From: an uncultured Oscillospiraceae bacterium
GTDB taxonomy: Bacteria > Bacillota > Clostridia > Oscillospirales > Acutalibacteraceae
Assembly (NCBI GenBank): GCA_900546895.1
Contig: UREO01000145.1
Coordinates: 1-7,516 of the forward strand
Direction: 5' to 3'
DNA: 7,516 nucleotides
A program made the translations under genes and the position numbers. The notes beneath the pieces are model-generated. The model did not search any database and was not told the origin of the DNA. It worked only from the letters and a program-made list of their open reading frames with translations. Positions 1 to 6,918 of the stretch are shown in pieces (within the stretch, counting starts at the first letter, position 1; every line of letters starts with the position of its first letter).

Positions 1-236
1 TGGGAAAAAATAAAATCACAGCGAATATCAGCGAAGCTTATTCACGGTGTAAAAATGTAGCTGCCCCCTTAAACGCCAAACGACTGGGTGCAAAAACGCC
101 ATGTGCAGTCAAGGGAGATAAATGCTATAATTGCAACAGTCCTGAGCGGATTTGCCGTGTAACGGCCATTATAGACCGTGCCCCGATGGGCATGAAATGT
201 GAAATCATCTTTATTGACCAGGAATTGGGGTTTTAA
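1..236 (+). CDS. LUD-domain (lactate utilization type) protein, C-terminal fragment
   Basis: This is the 3' end of a gene cut by the left edge of the window. The first whole codon is at 3, and 77 codons run open to TAA at 234-236. The visible residues include NVAAPLNAKRLGAKTPC and then a cysteine-rich stretch (KCYNCNSPERICR) with spacing C-x6-C-x2-C-x6-C. It ends in a beta-rich tail (CEIIFIDQELGF). This matches the C-terminal part of the LUD domain as I know it from YkgG/LutC-like and larger 'lactate utilization' proteins, where the KTPC and SPxRIC segments are conserved. The family is linked to oxidation of lactate or related organic acids, but many clostridial single-domain members have no proven role. 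The four cysteines may bind a metal or Fe-S cluster (inference). It is convergent with the transporter operon, so a functional link is unlikely. The alternative is an unrelated cysteine-rich protein, which I think improbable. Confidence 0.82.
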   Translation, partial: GKNKITANISEAYSRCKNVAAPLNAKRLGAKTPCAVKGDKCYNCNSPERICRVTAIIDRAPMGMKCEIIFIDQELGF

Positions 237-293
237 CAGCGATCTGTCCTTTGACAGAATTACAGGAAAAAATCAATACAATCGGCCGGACAG

Positions 294-335
294 TAAAAAT
301 CCGAACTTCTCTCTTTTCGGAAAGAAGTTCGGATT
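294..335 (-). terminator. Rho-independent terminator of the transporter operon
   Basis: Perfect 12-bp inverted repeat: AATCCGAACTTC at 298-309 and GAAGTTCGGATT at 324-335, with a 14-nt loop. Read on the minus strand, the stem is followed by a run of five T (complement of 295-299). It lies 19 bp beyond the permease stop, as expected for the end of this operon. On the plus strand the stem is followed by CTTTACT, so it may also weakly terminate the convergent LUD gene. Confidence 0.88.
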
Positions 336-353
336 CTTTACTATGAAATGCTG

Positions 354-2009
354 TTACAGGCTGAAATCCTTTCCGCCGTTCACCTTGTTAAACGCCAGCA
401 AGGAAGCCACCGTGAGCAGAGTCAGAATCGAAGAGAGCGCCGCCGCCACTCCGTAATTGCCGCGGACCACCTCCGTATAGACGGCGACGGTCAGCGTTTT
501 CGTCCTGCCCGTATACAGGATGATCGCGGTGGACAGCTCGCTGATCATCGTTACCCAGCTTAAAATCGCACCGGAAACGATGCCGGCGGCCATCATCGGA
601 ACGGTCACGCGGAAAAAGACTTTCATCTTGGAAGCGCCCAATGAAATGGCCGCTTCTTCAATACTGATGGGAATCTGCTGCAGGATGGCCACCGAAGAAC
701 GGATGGTATACGGCAGCCTTCGGATAATCAGGGCGATCACCATAATCAGCATTGTCCCGCTCAGCATCAAAGGCTTCTGGTTAAAGCCCGTCAGCAGGGC
801 AATGCCGAGAACGGTTCCCGGCACGATGTACGGAATCATGGAAAGGATATCAACCGTACTGGTAAGAGCGTTTTTGCGCCGCACGACCAGATAGGCAATC
901 AGCACGGCGAGCAGGATAATCGCAACTAAAGAAATCATCGGAATAACAATGGTATTCTGGATGCTTTTTCCCAGCTTGGAAAAAGCGGATTCGTAGCTGC
1001 CCAGAGAATAGCCGCGGATAAAGATTTTGCCCGACGTCTTTTTAAAGGACGTGTAAGTGACGTATATCTGCGGCAGAATGGCAATCGCCACCACCAGATA
1101 GGAAAAAAGATACACGAACACTTTTCTGCCTCCCCTCGGCTCCCTCTCTTCAATAGGATGCAGGGCGTTCAGGGCAAAGGAATTCCTGTTGGAAACATAC
1201 TTCTGCACAAGGAAGACAACGGTGGTAATGACAATGGCGATAATCGCGATTGCCGCCGCAAAGCCGTCGTTCCCCCCCACTTCATTGATAAACTCCGTAT
1301 ACAGGACGACAGGGAACGTGCGGTACCCCTCGCCAATCAGCATTGGCGTACCGAAATCCGCGAACGACCGCATAAAGACCAGCAGCCCGGCCGCGAGCAA
1401 AGTCGGCATGATGAGAGGGACTACCACTTTGAAGAAGCATTTGACACCGGAACAGCTCAGGTTGTTCGCCGCTTCAATCAGGGAATTGTCGATGTTCTTC
1501 AAGGCGCCTCTCGCGTACAGGAACACCAGCGGAAAAAGCTGCAGGGACATGACCAGCACGATCCCCCCGAAGCCGTAAATGTCCGGCAGGAGAATGCCCA
1601 GCTTCCGGAAGAAAGCCGTGATGACCCCGCTGCGGCCCAGGAGCAGAATCCACGAGTACGCGCCGATGAACGGAGCGGACATGGACGCGACCACAATGAG
1701 GATATTCAGCACCGACTTCCCCTTGATTTTAAAAACGGAAAAGAGGTAGGCAAGCGGGGTGCCGATGGCAATGGAAAGGGCGGTCGCCGCCAGCGAGACC
1801 TTGAAGCTGTTCAGCAGGGTGTCGAAATAATAGCTCTTTGAAAAGAACTTCACAAAGTTTGCCATGGTGAACTGCCCGGACTGCGAGTCGTAAACGGATT
1901 GCTGCATCAGGTGGGCCATCGGATAAATCAGGAACAGCAGATAGACCGCAATAGTGCACAGTGTAAGGGTTCCCCAGATATCCAGACGGAATTTGCTATT
2001 GTCTTTCAT
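354..2009 (-). CDS. Iron/organophosphate-type ABC transporter permease, fused two-domain
   Basis: A 551-residue integral membrane protein that would form the channel of the ABC importer encoded with the two preceding genes. It holds two copies of the binding-protein-dependent permease domain: residues about 10-270 and about 295-545, each with several hydrophobic segments. Each half carries an EAA loop that docks on the ATPase: IEAANNLSCSGVKCFFKVVVP near 178-198 and EEAAISLGASKMKVFFRVTVP near 451-471. The glycine is kept in both (188 and 458). This fused layout and length are typical of FbpB/AfuB-type permeases and related ones. The ATG at 2009 is preceded by AAGGAG eight bases upstream (2018-2023). 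The start lies inside the end of the ATPase gene with a 14-base overlap, so the two are probably translationally coupled. It is the last gene of the operon. The exact substrate cannot be read from the permease. Confidence 0.93.
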   Translation of the reverse strand: MKDNSKFRLDIWGTLTLCTIAVYLLFLIYPMAHLMQQSVYDSQSGQFTMANFVKFFSKSYYFDTLLNSFKVSLAATALSIAIGTPLAYLFSVFKIKGKSVLNILIVVASMSAPFIGAYSWILLLGRSGVITAFFRKLGILLPDIYGFGGIVLVMSLQLFPLVFLYARGALKNIDNSLIEAANNLSCSGVKCFFKVVVPLIMPTLLAAGLLVFMRSFADFGTPMLIGEGYRTFPVVLYTEFINEVGGNDGFAAAIAIIAIVITTVVFLVQKYVSNRNSFALNALHPIEEREPRGGRKVFVYLFSYLVVAIAILPQIYVTYTSFKKTSGKIFIRGYSLGSYESAFSKLGKSIQNTIVIPMISLVAIILLAVLIAYLVVRRKNALTSTVDILSMIPYIVPGTVLGIALLTGFNQKPLMLSGTMLIMVIALIIRRLPYTIRSSVAILQQIPISIEEAAISLGASKMKVFFRVTVPMMAAGIVSGAILSWVTMISELSTAIILYTGRTKTLTVAVYTEVVRGNYGVAAALSSILTLLTVASLLAFNKVNGGKDFSL

Positions 2010-3084
2010 AAGCTTCGCTCCTTACAAGGTTGCGGCCGCCCTCTTTGTCAAACACATTGATTTTGTGTCTTTTCACCTGAAGCAGCACGTTTTGTCCGGG
2101 CTTCAGCTCATCTTCCAGAGAAGACTCCTCAACGATCTCCACCGTGAGGCCGCTCTCGGTCTCCACGGCGTAATGCGTATTCAGGCCAAGATATGTATAC
2201 TCCTTTACGACGCCGCGAATCCCCTCGCCGCCCTGCTTGCTGATGACGAATTCCTCCGGGCGGACGGAACACTGAACCTCCCGGTCCTCCAGCGCATTCA
2301 GGCATTCCAGTGGTACCCGGTAGCCGCTGGGGAAAATCAGGGTGCCCCGCTCCGCCCTGGCCGGCAGGATATTGGTCCGGCCGATAAAGGTTGCGACAAA
2401 CACGTTTTTCGGTCTCTGGTAAATTTCCTTCGGCGCGCCGACATGCTGGATCACGCCGTCCTTCATAACCGCAATGGTATCACTGATGGCCATAGCCTCT
2501 TCCTGATCGTGAGTGACATATACGGTGGTAATTCCGACGTTTTTCTGCGTGTGACGGATGACGCTCCTCATTTCCAGGCGCAGCTTTGCGTCCAGATTGG
2601 AAAGCGGCTCATCCATCAGCAGAACGTCCGGCGAAATTACAAGGGCGCGCGCCAGCGCGATCCGCTGCTGCTGCCCGCCGGAAAGCTGGTTCGGCATTCG
2701 TTCGGCATACTGCGCAATCTGCATCAGCTGCAAATATTTTTCCGTCAGCTCCTGCGTCTTTTCTTTTTCCATTTTGCGGTTTTTCAGCCCGAAAGCGACG
2801 TTATCGCGCACCGTCATATGCGGAAAGATGGCGTAATTCTGAAAAACCATGCCGATATTCCGCCTGCTTGGATCAATGTCATTGATACGCGTGTCGTTAA
2901 AGTAGATATCACCGCCCTCGATGGAATTGAAGCCGGCAATCATGCGCAGCAGGGTCGTTTTTCCGCACCCGGAGGGACCCAGCAACGTAAAAAGCTCCCC
3001 GTTTCTTATTTCAATATTCAAATCCGGGATAACCGTATTGCTCCCGTATTTCTTTACGGCGTTTTGGATCAGGATCTTACTCAT
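1996..3084 (-). CDS. ABC transporter ATP-binding protein (FbpC/PotA-like)
   Basis: A 362-residue ATPase that would drive import through the permease encoded next. All nucleotide-binding motifs are intact: Walker A GPSGCGKT at 36-43, Q-loop Gln82, signature LSGGQ at 134-138, Walker B VLLMDEP at 154-160 with catalytic Glu159, and switch His192. After about residue 235 there is a beta-rich C-terminal TOBE-type region (SVRPEEFV near 273-280), as in the iron, spermidine and sugar importer ATPases. Length is normal for the family. The start ATG at 3084 has only a G-run (complement of 3091-3095) six bases upstream, a weaker ribosome site than its neighbours. It follows the binding-protein gene by 34 bp with no hairpin between, so they share a transcript. 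Resemblance to PotA and MalK/UgpC means the ATPase alone does not tell the substrate. Confidence 0.95.
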   Translation of the reverse strand: MSKILIQNAVKKYGSNTVIPDLNIEIRNGELFTLLGPSGCGKTTLLRMIAGFNSIEGGDIYFNDTRINDIDPSRRNIGMVFQNYAIFPHMTVRDNVAFGLKNRKMEKEKTQELTEKYLQLMQIAQYAERMPNQLSGGQQQRIALARALVISPDVLLMDEPLSNLDAKLRLEMRSVIRHTQKNVGITTVYVTHDQEEAMAISDTIAVMKDGVIQHVGAPKEIYQRPKNVFVATFIGRTNILPARAERGTLIFPSGYRVPLECLNALEDREVQCSVRPEEFVISKQGGEGIRGVVKEYTYLGLNTHYAVETESGLTVEIVEESSLEDELKPGQNVLLQVKRHKINVFDKEGGRNLVRSEAYERQ

Positions 3085-3118
3085 TTCATACCCCCGCAGT
3101 TCTTATCGATGGTTGCTC

Positions 3119-4192
3119 TTATTTACTCTGAAGGCTGGTGTAGATATCCGTGTATTTGTTTACGATGTCCTGTTTATGGGAGCTGACATAAGGGATATCT
3201 TCCTCGATGACGTGGATTTCGGACATCGGGGTCATAAAGTCGCTGGTTTTCGCGTCCTTCAGCACCGGGCGGTTGGTCAGCGTACTGCCCCAGATATTCT
3301 GCACTTCTTCACTGATGATGAAATCGATGAAAAGCTTCGCGTTATCCATGTTCTTGGCGCCCTTGATAATGGTAGCGGACGCAGGGAGGTAAACCGTCCC
3401 TTCCTTGGGATAAATCACCTTGACGGGAGCACCGTCGCGTACGAGCTGCGCGCAGGGGTCTTCGTAGGAAAGTCCAACCACATTTTCGCCGTCCGCAACA
3501 CTCTTGTAGACCGAGGAGGAGCTTTCCCCAATTTTACCGCCGATATTTGCGAACAGATCTTTTACATATTTCCATGCGTTTTCGTCTTCATAACCGCCCA
3601 TGGCCAGCAGAATGTTGGTAAGCTGCGCAAAAGCGGAAGAGGAATTAGCCGGGTCGGCCGTGGCAATCTTACCTTTGAGCTTCGGATTCAACAGGTCGGC
3701 ATATCCCTCGATCTTGATATCGCCGATCAGGTCGGTGTTGACGATCAGGCAGCTGCCGTCCAGAACGTTTCCGGTAATGAACCCGCTGGTGTTTTTGTAG
3801 GCATCCAGCACACCGGCGTCGTTTTTGGAAACATACGGCTCCCACAGATCTTTATTGTCATACGACAAAGACCAGGAGCCGCCGAACAGTACGTCCGCGT
3901 ACGGATCTTCTTTTTCGGACTGGATGCGCTTGACCAGCTCGCCGGTACCCGCCTGGATAACCTCGACATCCACGCCGTACTTTTCTTCAAACAGCGGGAT
4001 GGTGGCGTTCATCAGGCCCTCGGAGTTCGGGGAATAGATGACCAGCTTGCCGCCGCCCTGTTTTTCCGAAGACGCGGCTTCGGAAGCGGCGCTGCCGGCT
4101 CCGTCCGCCTGGGAAGCGGCCGGGGCGGAAGAACAGCCTGCCGAAGATACGGCAAGCACAGCGGAAAGAATCAGTGCCATTAACTTTTTCAT
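3119..4192 (-). CDS. ABC transporter substrate-binding lipoprotein, FbpA/AfuA/2-AEP type
   Basis: A 357-residue extracellular solute-binding protein. The N-terminus is a lipoprotein signal: KK, a hydrophobic core to about residue 16, and lipobox SAGC with the lipidated Cys20. An Ala/Ser/Gly-rich flexible linker follows (about 21-48). The mature domain starts at KLVIYSPNSEG (49-59) and has the family-1 binding-protein pattern, including DVLFGG (100-105) and DPANSSSAF (180-188). This family covers ferric iron (FbpA), hexose phosphates (AfuA) and 2-aminoethylphosphonate. No adjacent Tyr-Tyr pair occurs anywhere; the region where I would expect it reads SSSSVYKSV (224-232). That argues against a classic ferric-binding site, so a phosphorylated organic solute is a fair alternative (inference). 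The start at 4192 is fixed by AGGAGG at 4200-4205, seven bases upstream. First gene of the transporter operon. Confidence 0.9.
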   Translation of the reverse strand: MKKLMALILSAVLAVSSAGCSSAPAASQADGAGSAASEAASSEKQGGGKLVIYSPNSEGLMNATIPLFEEKYGVDVEVIQAGTGELVKRIQSEKEDPYADVLFGGSWSLSYDNKDLWEPYVSKNDAGVLDAYKNTSGFITGNVLDGSCLIVNTDLIGDIKIEGYADLLNPKLKGKIATADPANSSSAFAQLTNILLAMGGYEDENAWKYVKDLFANIGGKIGESSSSVYKSVADGENVVGLSYEDPCAQLVRDGAPVKVIYPKEGTVYLPASATIIKGAKNMDNAKLFIDFIISEEVQNIWGSTLTNRPVLKDAKTSDFMTPMSEIHVIEEDIPYVSSHKQDIVNKYTDIYTSLQSK

Positions 4193-4236
4193 TTCATTTC
4201 CTCCTCTAGTTTGGTGTTTTCCTTTGGTATCTTTAT

Positions 4237-4265
4237 TTTATAAAAATATTGCATAAAATTAATAC
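4237..4265 (-). promoter_or_regulatory. Candidate promoter of the transporter operon
   Basis: On the minus strand, TATAAA (complement of 4237-4242) is a 5/6 match to the sigma-A -10 box, 44 bp upstream of the binding-protein start. The hexamer 17 bp further upstream (GTATTA, complement of 4260-4265) is a poor -35. A weak -35 next to an operator-like direct repeat is what one expects of an activator-dependent promoter. The region is very AT-rich, so the exact boxes are uncertain. Confidence 0.45.
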
Positions 4266-4271
4266 CCAAAT

Positions 4272-4301
4272 TACGGAACAAATAGAAAAGATACCGAACA
4301 A
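4272..4301 (-). promoter_or_regulatory. Candidate tandem operator for the AraC-type response regulator
   Basis: Two direct repeats, TACGGAACAA (4272-4281) and TACCGAACAA (4292-4301), match at 9 of 10 bases and are spaced exactly 20 bp start to start. That puts both on nearly the same face of the helix, as expected for the two helix-turn-helix units of AraC-family proteins. They lie just upstream of the predicted -35 region of the transporter promoter, at roughly -42 to -71 from the likely start. The distal copy overlaps the terminator of the regulator gene. Regulation by the adjacent regulator is inference. Confidence 0.5.
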
Positions 4302-4320
4302 TTTTGATCCGGTATCTTTT
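4286..4320 (-). terminator. Rho-independent terminator after the response-regulator gene
   Basis: An 11-bp perfect inverted repeat, AAAAGATACCG at 4286-4296 and CGGTATCTTTT at 4310-4320, with a 13-nt loop. On the minus strand the descending arm ends in TCTTTTCTATTTG, giving a U-rich tract partly inside the stem. It begins only a few bases after the regulator stop codon (TGA, 4325-4323). It separates the kinase/regulator transcript from the transporter transcript, perhaps incompletely. Confidence 0.72.
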
Positions 4321-4322
4321 TC

Positions 4323-5099
4323 TCAGCGGATTTTCAGCTTATATTTCTTGGGGGAACACCCCACATACTTTTTAAAAACATGGCTGAAATATTTGTAATC
4401 CCCTATGCCGCACACTCCCCCGATTTCGGAAATCGGAAGCCGATTTTCCTGCAGGAGGGAAAGCGCTTTCTGGATACGGTACCGGTTCAGGTACTCGATC
4501 ACCGTGGTCCCCAGCGCCTTCTGAAACCTCTGGTTAATGTACCGGTCGGAATAAAACAGCTTCTCCGACAATTCGGCAAGTGTGATCTTTTGAGTATAGT
4601 TCTGTGCGATATAGTCCAGAATTTGCACAACCACGGGGTCCTCCGGATGCTCCAGCTGCAGATTACCGAACAGGGAAATATCCTTCAGCTCCGCCACATG
4701 TTTATTCTGATCGCGCAAAATTCGGATGTTTTCACATTCCAGAGCGGCGCGGTCAAGCGCTTCCATCATTTCTTCCTGATTCAGCGGTTTCAGGATATAG
4801 TCGGAAACTCCGTTCCGGATCGCCTCCTTGGCATATTCAAAGTCGGAATAGCCGGTTAAAAGAATTGCCACATAATCGTTCTGGCATTTCGTTTCGGCAA
4901 TCATCCGCAGCCCGTCCATGACCGGCATATTGATATCGGTAATCACGATATCCGGATTGAGCGTTTGGATCAGCTTCTTTCCCTCCACACCGTTGCGGGC
5001 TTCCCCCACTACGGTACAGCCGTGCTCCTCCCACGGCACCGCATAACGGATTCCCTTTCGGATAATATCCTCGTCCTCCACCAGTATCACGCTAAACAT
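4323..5099 (-). CDS. Response regulator, REC plus AraC-type DNA-binding domain (YesN-like)
   Basis: A 258-residue cytoplasmic transcription factor, partner of the kinase encoded just before it. The receiver domain spans about 1-120: acidic pocket Glu8/Asp9, phospho-acceptor Asp55 in VITDINMPVMDG, Thr82 and Lys104 (KPLNQEE), all intact. A linker leads to an AraC/XylS double helix-turn-helix at about 158-258, with ITLAELSEKLFYSDRYINQRF (first HTH) and ISEIGGVCGIGDYKYFSHVFKK (second). At 258 residues it is shorter than many YesN proteins of about 500, because it lacks the long middle region. The frame is open upstream to 5255, but the true start is ATG 5099: GGGGGAG (5105-5111) sits five bases before it and the REC domain begins there. 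It overlaps the kinase stop by eight bases, implying translational coupling. Likely target: the transporter operon downstream. Confidence 0.94.
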   Translation of the reverse strand: MFSVILVEDEDIIRKGIRYAVPWEEHGCTVVGEARNGVEGKKLIQTLNPDIVITDINMPVMDGLRMIAETKCQNDYVAILLTGYSDFEYAKEAIRNGVSDYILKPLNQEEMMEALDRAALECENIRILRDQNKHVAELKDISLFGNLQLEHPEDPVVVQILDYIAQNYTQKITLAELSEKLFYSDRYINQRFQKALGTTVIEYLNRYRIQKALSLLQENRLPISEIGGVCGIGDYKYFSHVFKKYVGCSPKKYKLKIR

Positions 5100-6804
5100 C
5101 TTTTCTCCCCCTGCGCAGCAGCTTTGCCGTAACGGTAAAGCTTTTTCCTTCCTCGCTGTTGATAAACAGGCCGCACTCCTCCCCGTATTCCAGAATAATC
5201 CGACGGGAAAGGTTCTGCAGACCGTTATGTTCGGTCTTAATTCCTTCGGAAACAATCATGCTCTGCAAGGGCTCCAGCATCTCCACCGGAACCCCGGGCC
5301 CATCGTCCTCTACCCGCAGAAACAGATAATTACCCTCGCACCAGGCCCTGATCTGAACAGAAAGCGCCATCTGTTTCTGAAAACCGTACTTGATGCTGTT
5401 TTCAATCAGCGGCTGTAAAAGCAGCTTAGGGATTACACATTGTCTGCAGTCCGGCTCAATTTCCATTCGGCACCGGAAACGTTCCCCGAACCTTGTTTTC
5501 TGGATATACAGATAATCCTCTATGTAACCGATATCCTCCGAAAGAAGGACGTCCTGTTTGGTATTGTTGATGCTGTAGCGAAGAATGTGAGTAAATTTTT
5601 CCAGCAGATACGAAGCTTTTTCCGCGTCCCCAAGGATGAGGTACTTGATATTGTCCAGCGTATTGTAGATAAAGTGCGGATTAATCTGCGTCTGCAGATT
5701 CCTCATCTCAATCATGCTGTTCAATTTAATCAGATCGGTGTTGCGCGTGTTGAGTTCGTTGATGCTTTTCACCATTTTATTGATCTGTACCGCGATTTCC
5801 TCAATTTCGTCCCCGGTGTTGATCCGGATGATATGCTCGTTGTCCCCGTGGCGGATGACGCGAATCTCCCCCACCAGCGCCTCCACGGATTGAGCGGTTT
5901 TTTCCGCCATCATCTGCGACAGCTTTCGGAACATTACCAGCCAGATGCCGCCCAGCAGAACGATCGTCATAACCCCGATGATGATATAGAGCGAATTTCC
6001 AGAAGAATATACAAACGAATAGAGCACCGCTTTTTTATCCGCCAGAACCCGCGCGCCGGTCCGGTACCGGTTCTCCTGCACCGTCACAAAGTCCTGGGAC
6101 GGATCCGCTTTGTATTTGTTGGTGTTGCGCTCGGAAAGGAACGCGCTTTTGGAGCAGTAGATGATATCCCCGTTCAGGTTTGTAATAATGCAGTCATACT
6201 GATAACCTGAAAAAAGGCTGCCCCAGTCGTTTCCGTTCAGATAGGCCATGACAAATCCGGCCAGCACCCCATGCTGGTAAACGGGTTTTGCAAAAACGCA
6301 CTCCGAGCTGTCTCCAGAAAAATAATAAACGGTCGTGTAAATGGGCAGGTTGGCTTTCAAGGCATTATCCGCCACAATCTTATTGAATTCCGTTCTGTGC
6401 AGGTTCATCGCTTCCTGCCCAAAGCTGGTATAGACGATCTGCTTTTCCCGGTTCATCAAAATCATACGAACGCGCACCGGACTGACCACGTTATGCTTGC
6501 TGAGGGAGTACTGCACCTCCCGGCTGTCGGAAGCACCGGTCATACAGCGGAGAAAAAGCCCCTCGTTTTCTTCATCCTCCAGATAAGTGGTAACGTCTCC
6601 ATAAACCTCGTCAAACATTCGGTTCAGGAAGTCCAGATGTTCCTCCATATTGAAGTTCTGATTGAGATAATTCAACCCGAAAATGGGGATACAGAACAGC
6701 AGGCAGCCGACAAGGACCAAAAAAATGATCATTTGCAGCGCTTGCTTTTCCAGCTGTTTTTTAAAAGGGCTGTTCGTTGTTTCTCCCGTTTGCAATTCTA
6801 TCAT
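5092..6804 (-). CDS. Sensor histidine kinase (YesM/LytS-type)
   Basis: A 570-residue membrane sensor that would phosphorylate the regulator encoded next. Numbering from ATG 6804: membrane segment about 25-46, an extracytoplasmic region about 47-270 that looks like a Cache-type ligand sensor (KPVYQHGVLAGFVMAYLNG), second membrane segment about 271-291, HAMP linker about 292-348, then the His_kinase domain with phospho-acceptor His377 in NPHFIYNTLDNIKY. The ATPase domain has the N-box PLIENS (465-470), DDGPGVP (500-506) and GLQNL (528-532), so it appears catalytically intact. The frame extends to a TTG at 6840, but that start has no ribosome site and lies about 15 bp from the predicted transcription start. 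ATG 6804 has AAGG five bases upstream, so I prefer it. YesM-type sensors usually detect solutes imported by the adjacent transporter or signal their presence; the ligand is unknown here. Confidence 0.92.
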   Translation of the reverse strand: MIELQTGETTNSPFKKQLEKQALQMIIFLVLVGCLLFCIPIFGLNYLNQNFNMEEHLDFLNRMFDEVYGDVTTYLEDEENEGLFLRCMTGASDSREVQYSLSKHNVVSPVRVRMILMNREKQIVYTSFGQEAMNLHRTEFNKIVADNALKANLPIYTTVYYFSGDSSECVFAKPVYQHGVLAGFVMAYLNGNDWGSLFSGYQYDCIITNLNGDIIYCSKSAFLSERNTNKYKADPSQDFVTVQENRYRTGARVLADKKAVLYSFVYSSGNSLYIIIGVMTIVLLGGIWLVMFRKLSQMMAEKTAQSVEALVGEIRVIRHGDNEHIIRINTGDEIEEIAVQINKMVKSINELNTRNTDLIKLNSMIEMRNLQTQINPHFIYNTLDNIKYLILGDAEKASYLLEKFTHILRYSINNTKQDVLLSEDIGYIEDYLYIQKTRFGERFRCRMEIEPDCRQCVIPKLLLQPLIENSIKYGFQKQMALSVQIRAWCEGNYLFLRVEDDGPGVPVEMLEPLQSMIVSEGIKTEHNGLQNLSRRIILEYGEECGLFINSEEGKSFTVTAKLLRRGRKDV

Positions 6805-6861
6805 CCCTGCCTTGCCCGCAATTCTATATACAAGATACAAATCTCATCATAATTCGTTTTA

Positions 6862-6890
6862 ATTAAAGCATATTTTGTCAAAATTGACAA
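6862..6890 (-). promoter_or_regulatory. Sigma-A type promoter of the kinase/regulator operon
   Basis: On the minus strand TTGTCA (complement of 6885-6890; 5/6 match to the -35 box), a 17-bp spacer and TTTAAT (complement of 6862-6867; 5/6 match to the -10 box) form a near-ideal promoter. The -10 box is preceded by TGC, an extended -10 element. Transcription would start near 6855, leaving a leader of about 50 nt before ATG 6804. Confidence 0.68.
6875..6890. promoter_or_regulatory. Palindrome over the kinase promoter -35 box, possible operator
   Basis: TTGTCAAAATTGACAA is a perfect inverted repeat with 7-bp arms and a 2-bp centre. One arm is the -35 box of the predicted kinase promoter and the other falls in its spacer, so a bound dimeric protein would block RNA polymerase. 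No regulator encoded in the window is an obvious match: the AraC-type regulator would be expected to use direct repeats. Confidence 0.4.
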
Positions 6891-6918
6891 GCTATCGCGT
6901 CAGTCTGCATCCTGAAAT

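Noticed and set aside
244..257. Small hairpin CTGTC-CTTT-GACAG after the LUD gene
   Set aside because: Only a 5-bp stem with no T-run after it; the hairpin at 294-335 is a far stronger terminator candidate.
1158..1841. Plus-strand open frame of 227 codons rich in Arg, Gln and Asp
   Set aside because: Antisense to the permease; the charged composition is what the complement of hydrophobic codons gives.
1954..3186. Plus-strand open frame of 410 codons
   Set aside because: It is antisense to the ABC ATPase gene, which has every family motif; the plus-strand translation has no recognisable domain.
2921..4183. Plus-strand open frame of 420 codons
   Set aside because: It lies antisense over the solute-binding protein and the start of the ATPase; its repetitive hydrophobic/Gly-Val content is typical of a shadow frame.
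5100..5255. N-terminal extension of the response regulator from 5255
   Set aside because: The 52 extra residues overlap the kinase gene, match no domain, and the ATG at 5099 has a good ribosome site directly before the REC domain.
5440..6210. Plus-strand open frame of 256 codons
   Set aside because: Antisense to the kinase gene, with no recognisable motif.
6805..6840. TTG start of the kinase at 6840
   Set aside because: No ribosome site, and only about 15 bp from the predicted transcription start; ATG 6804 is better supported.
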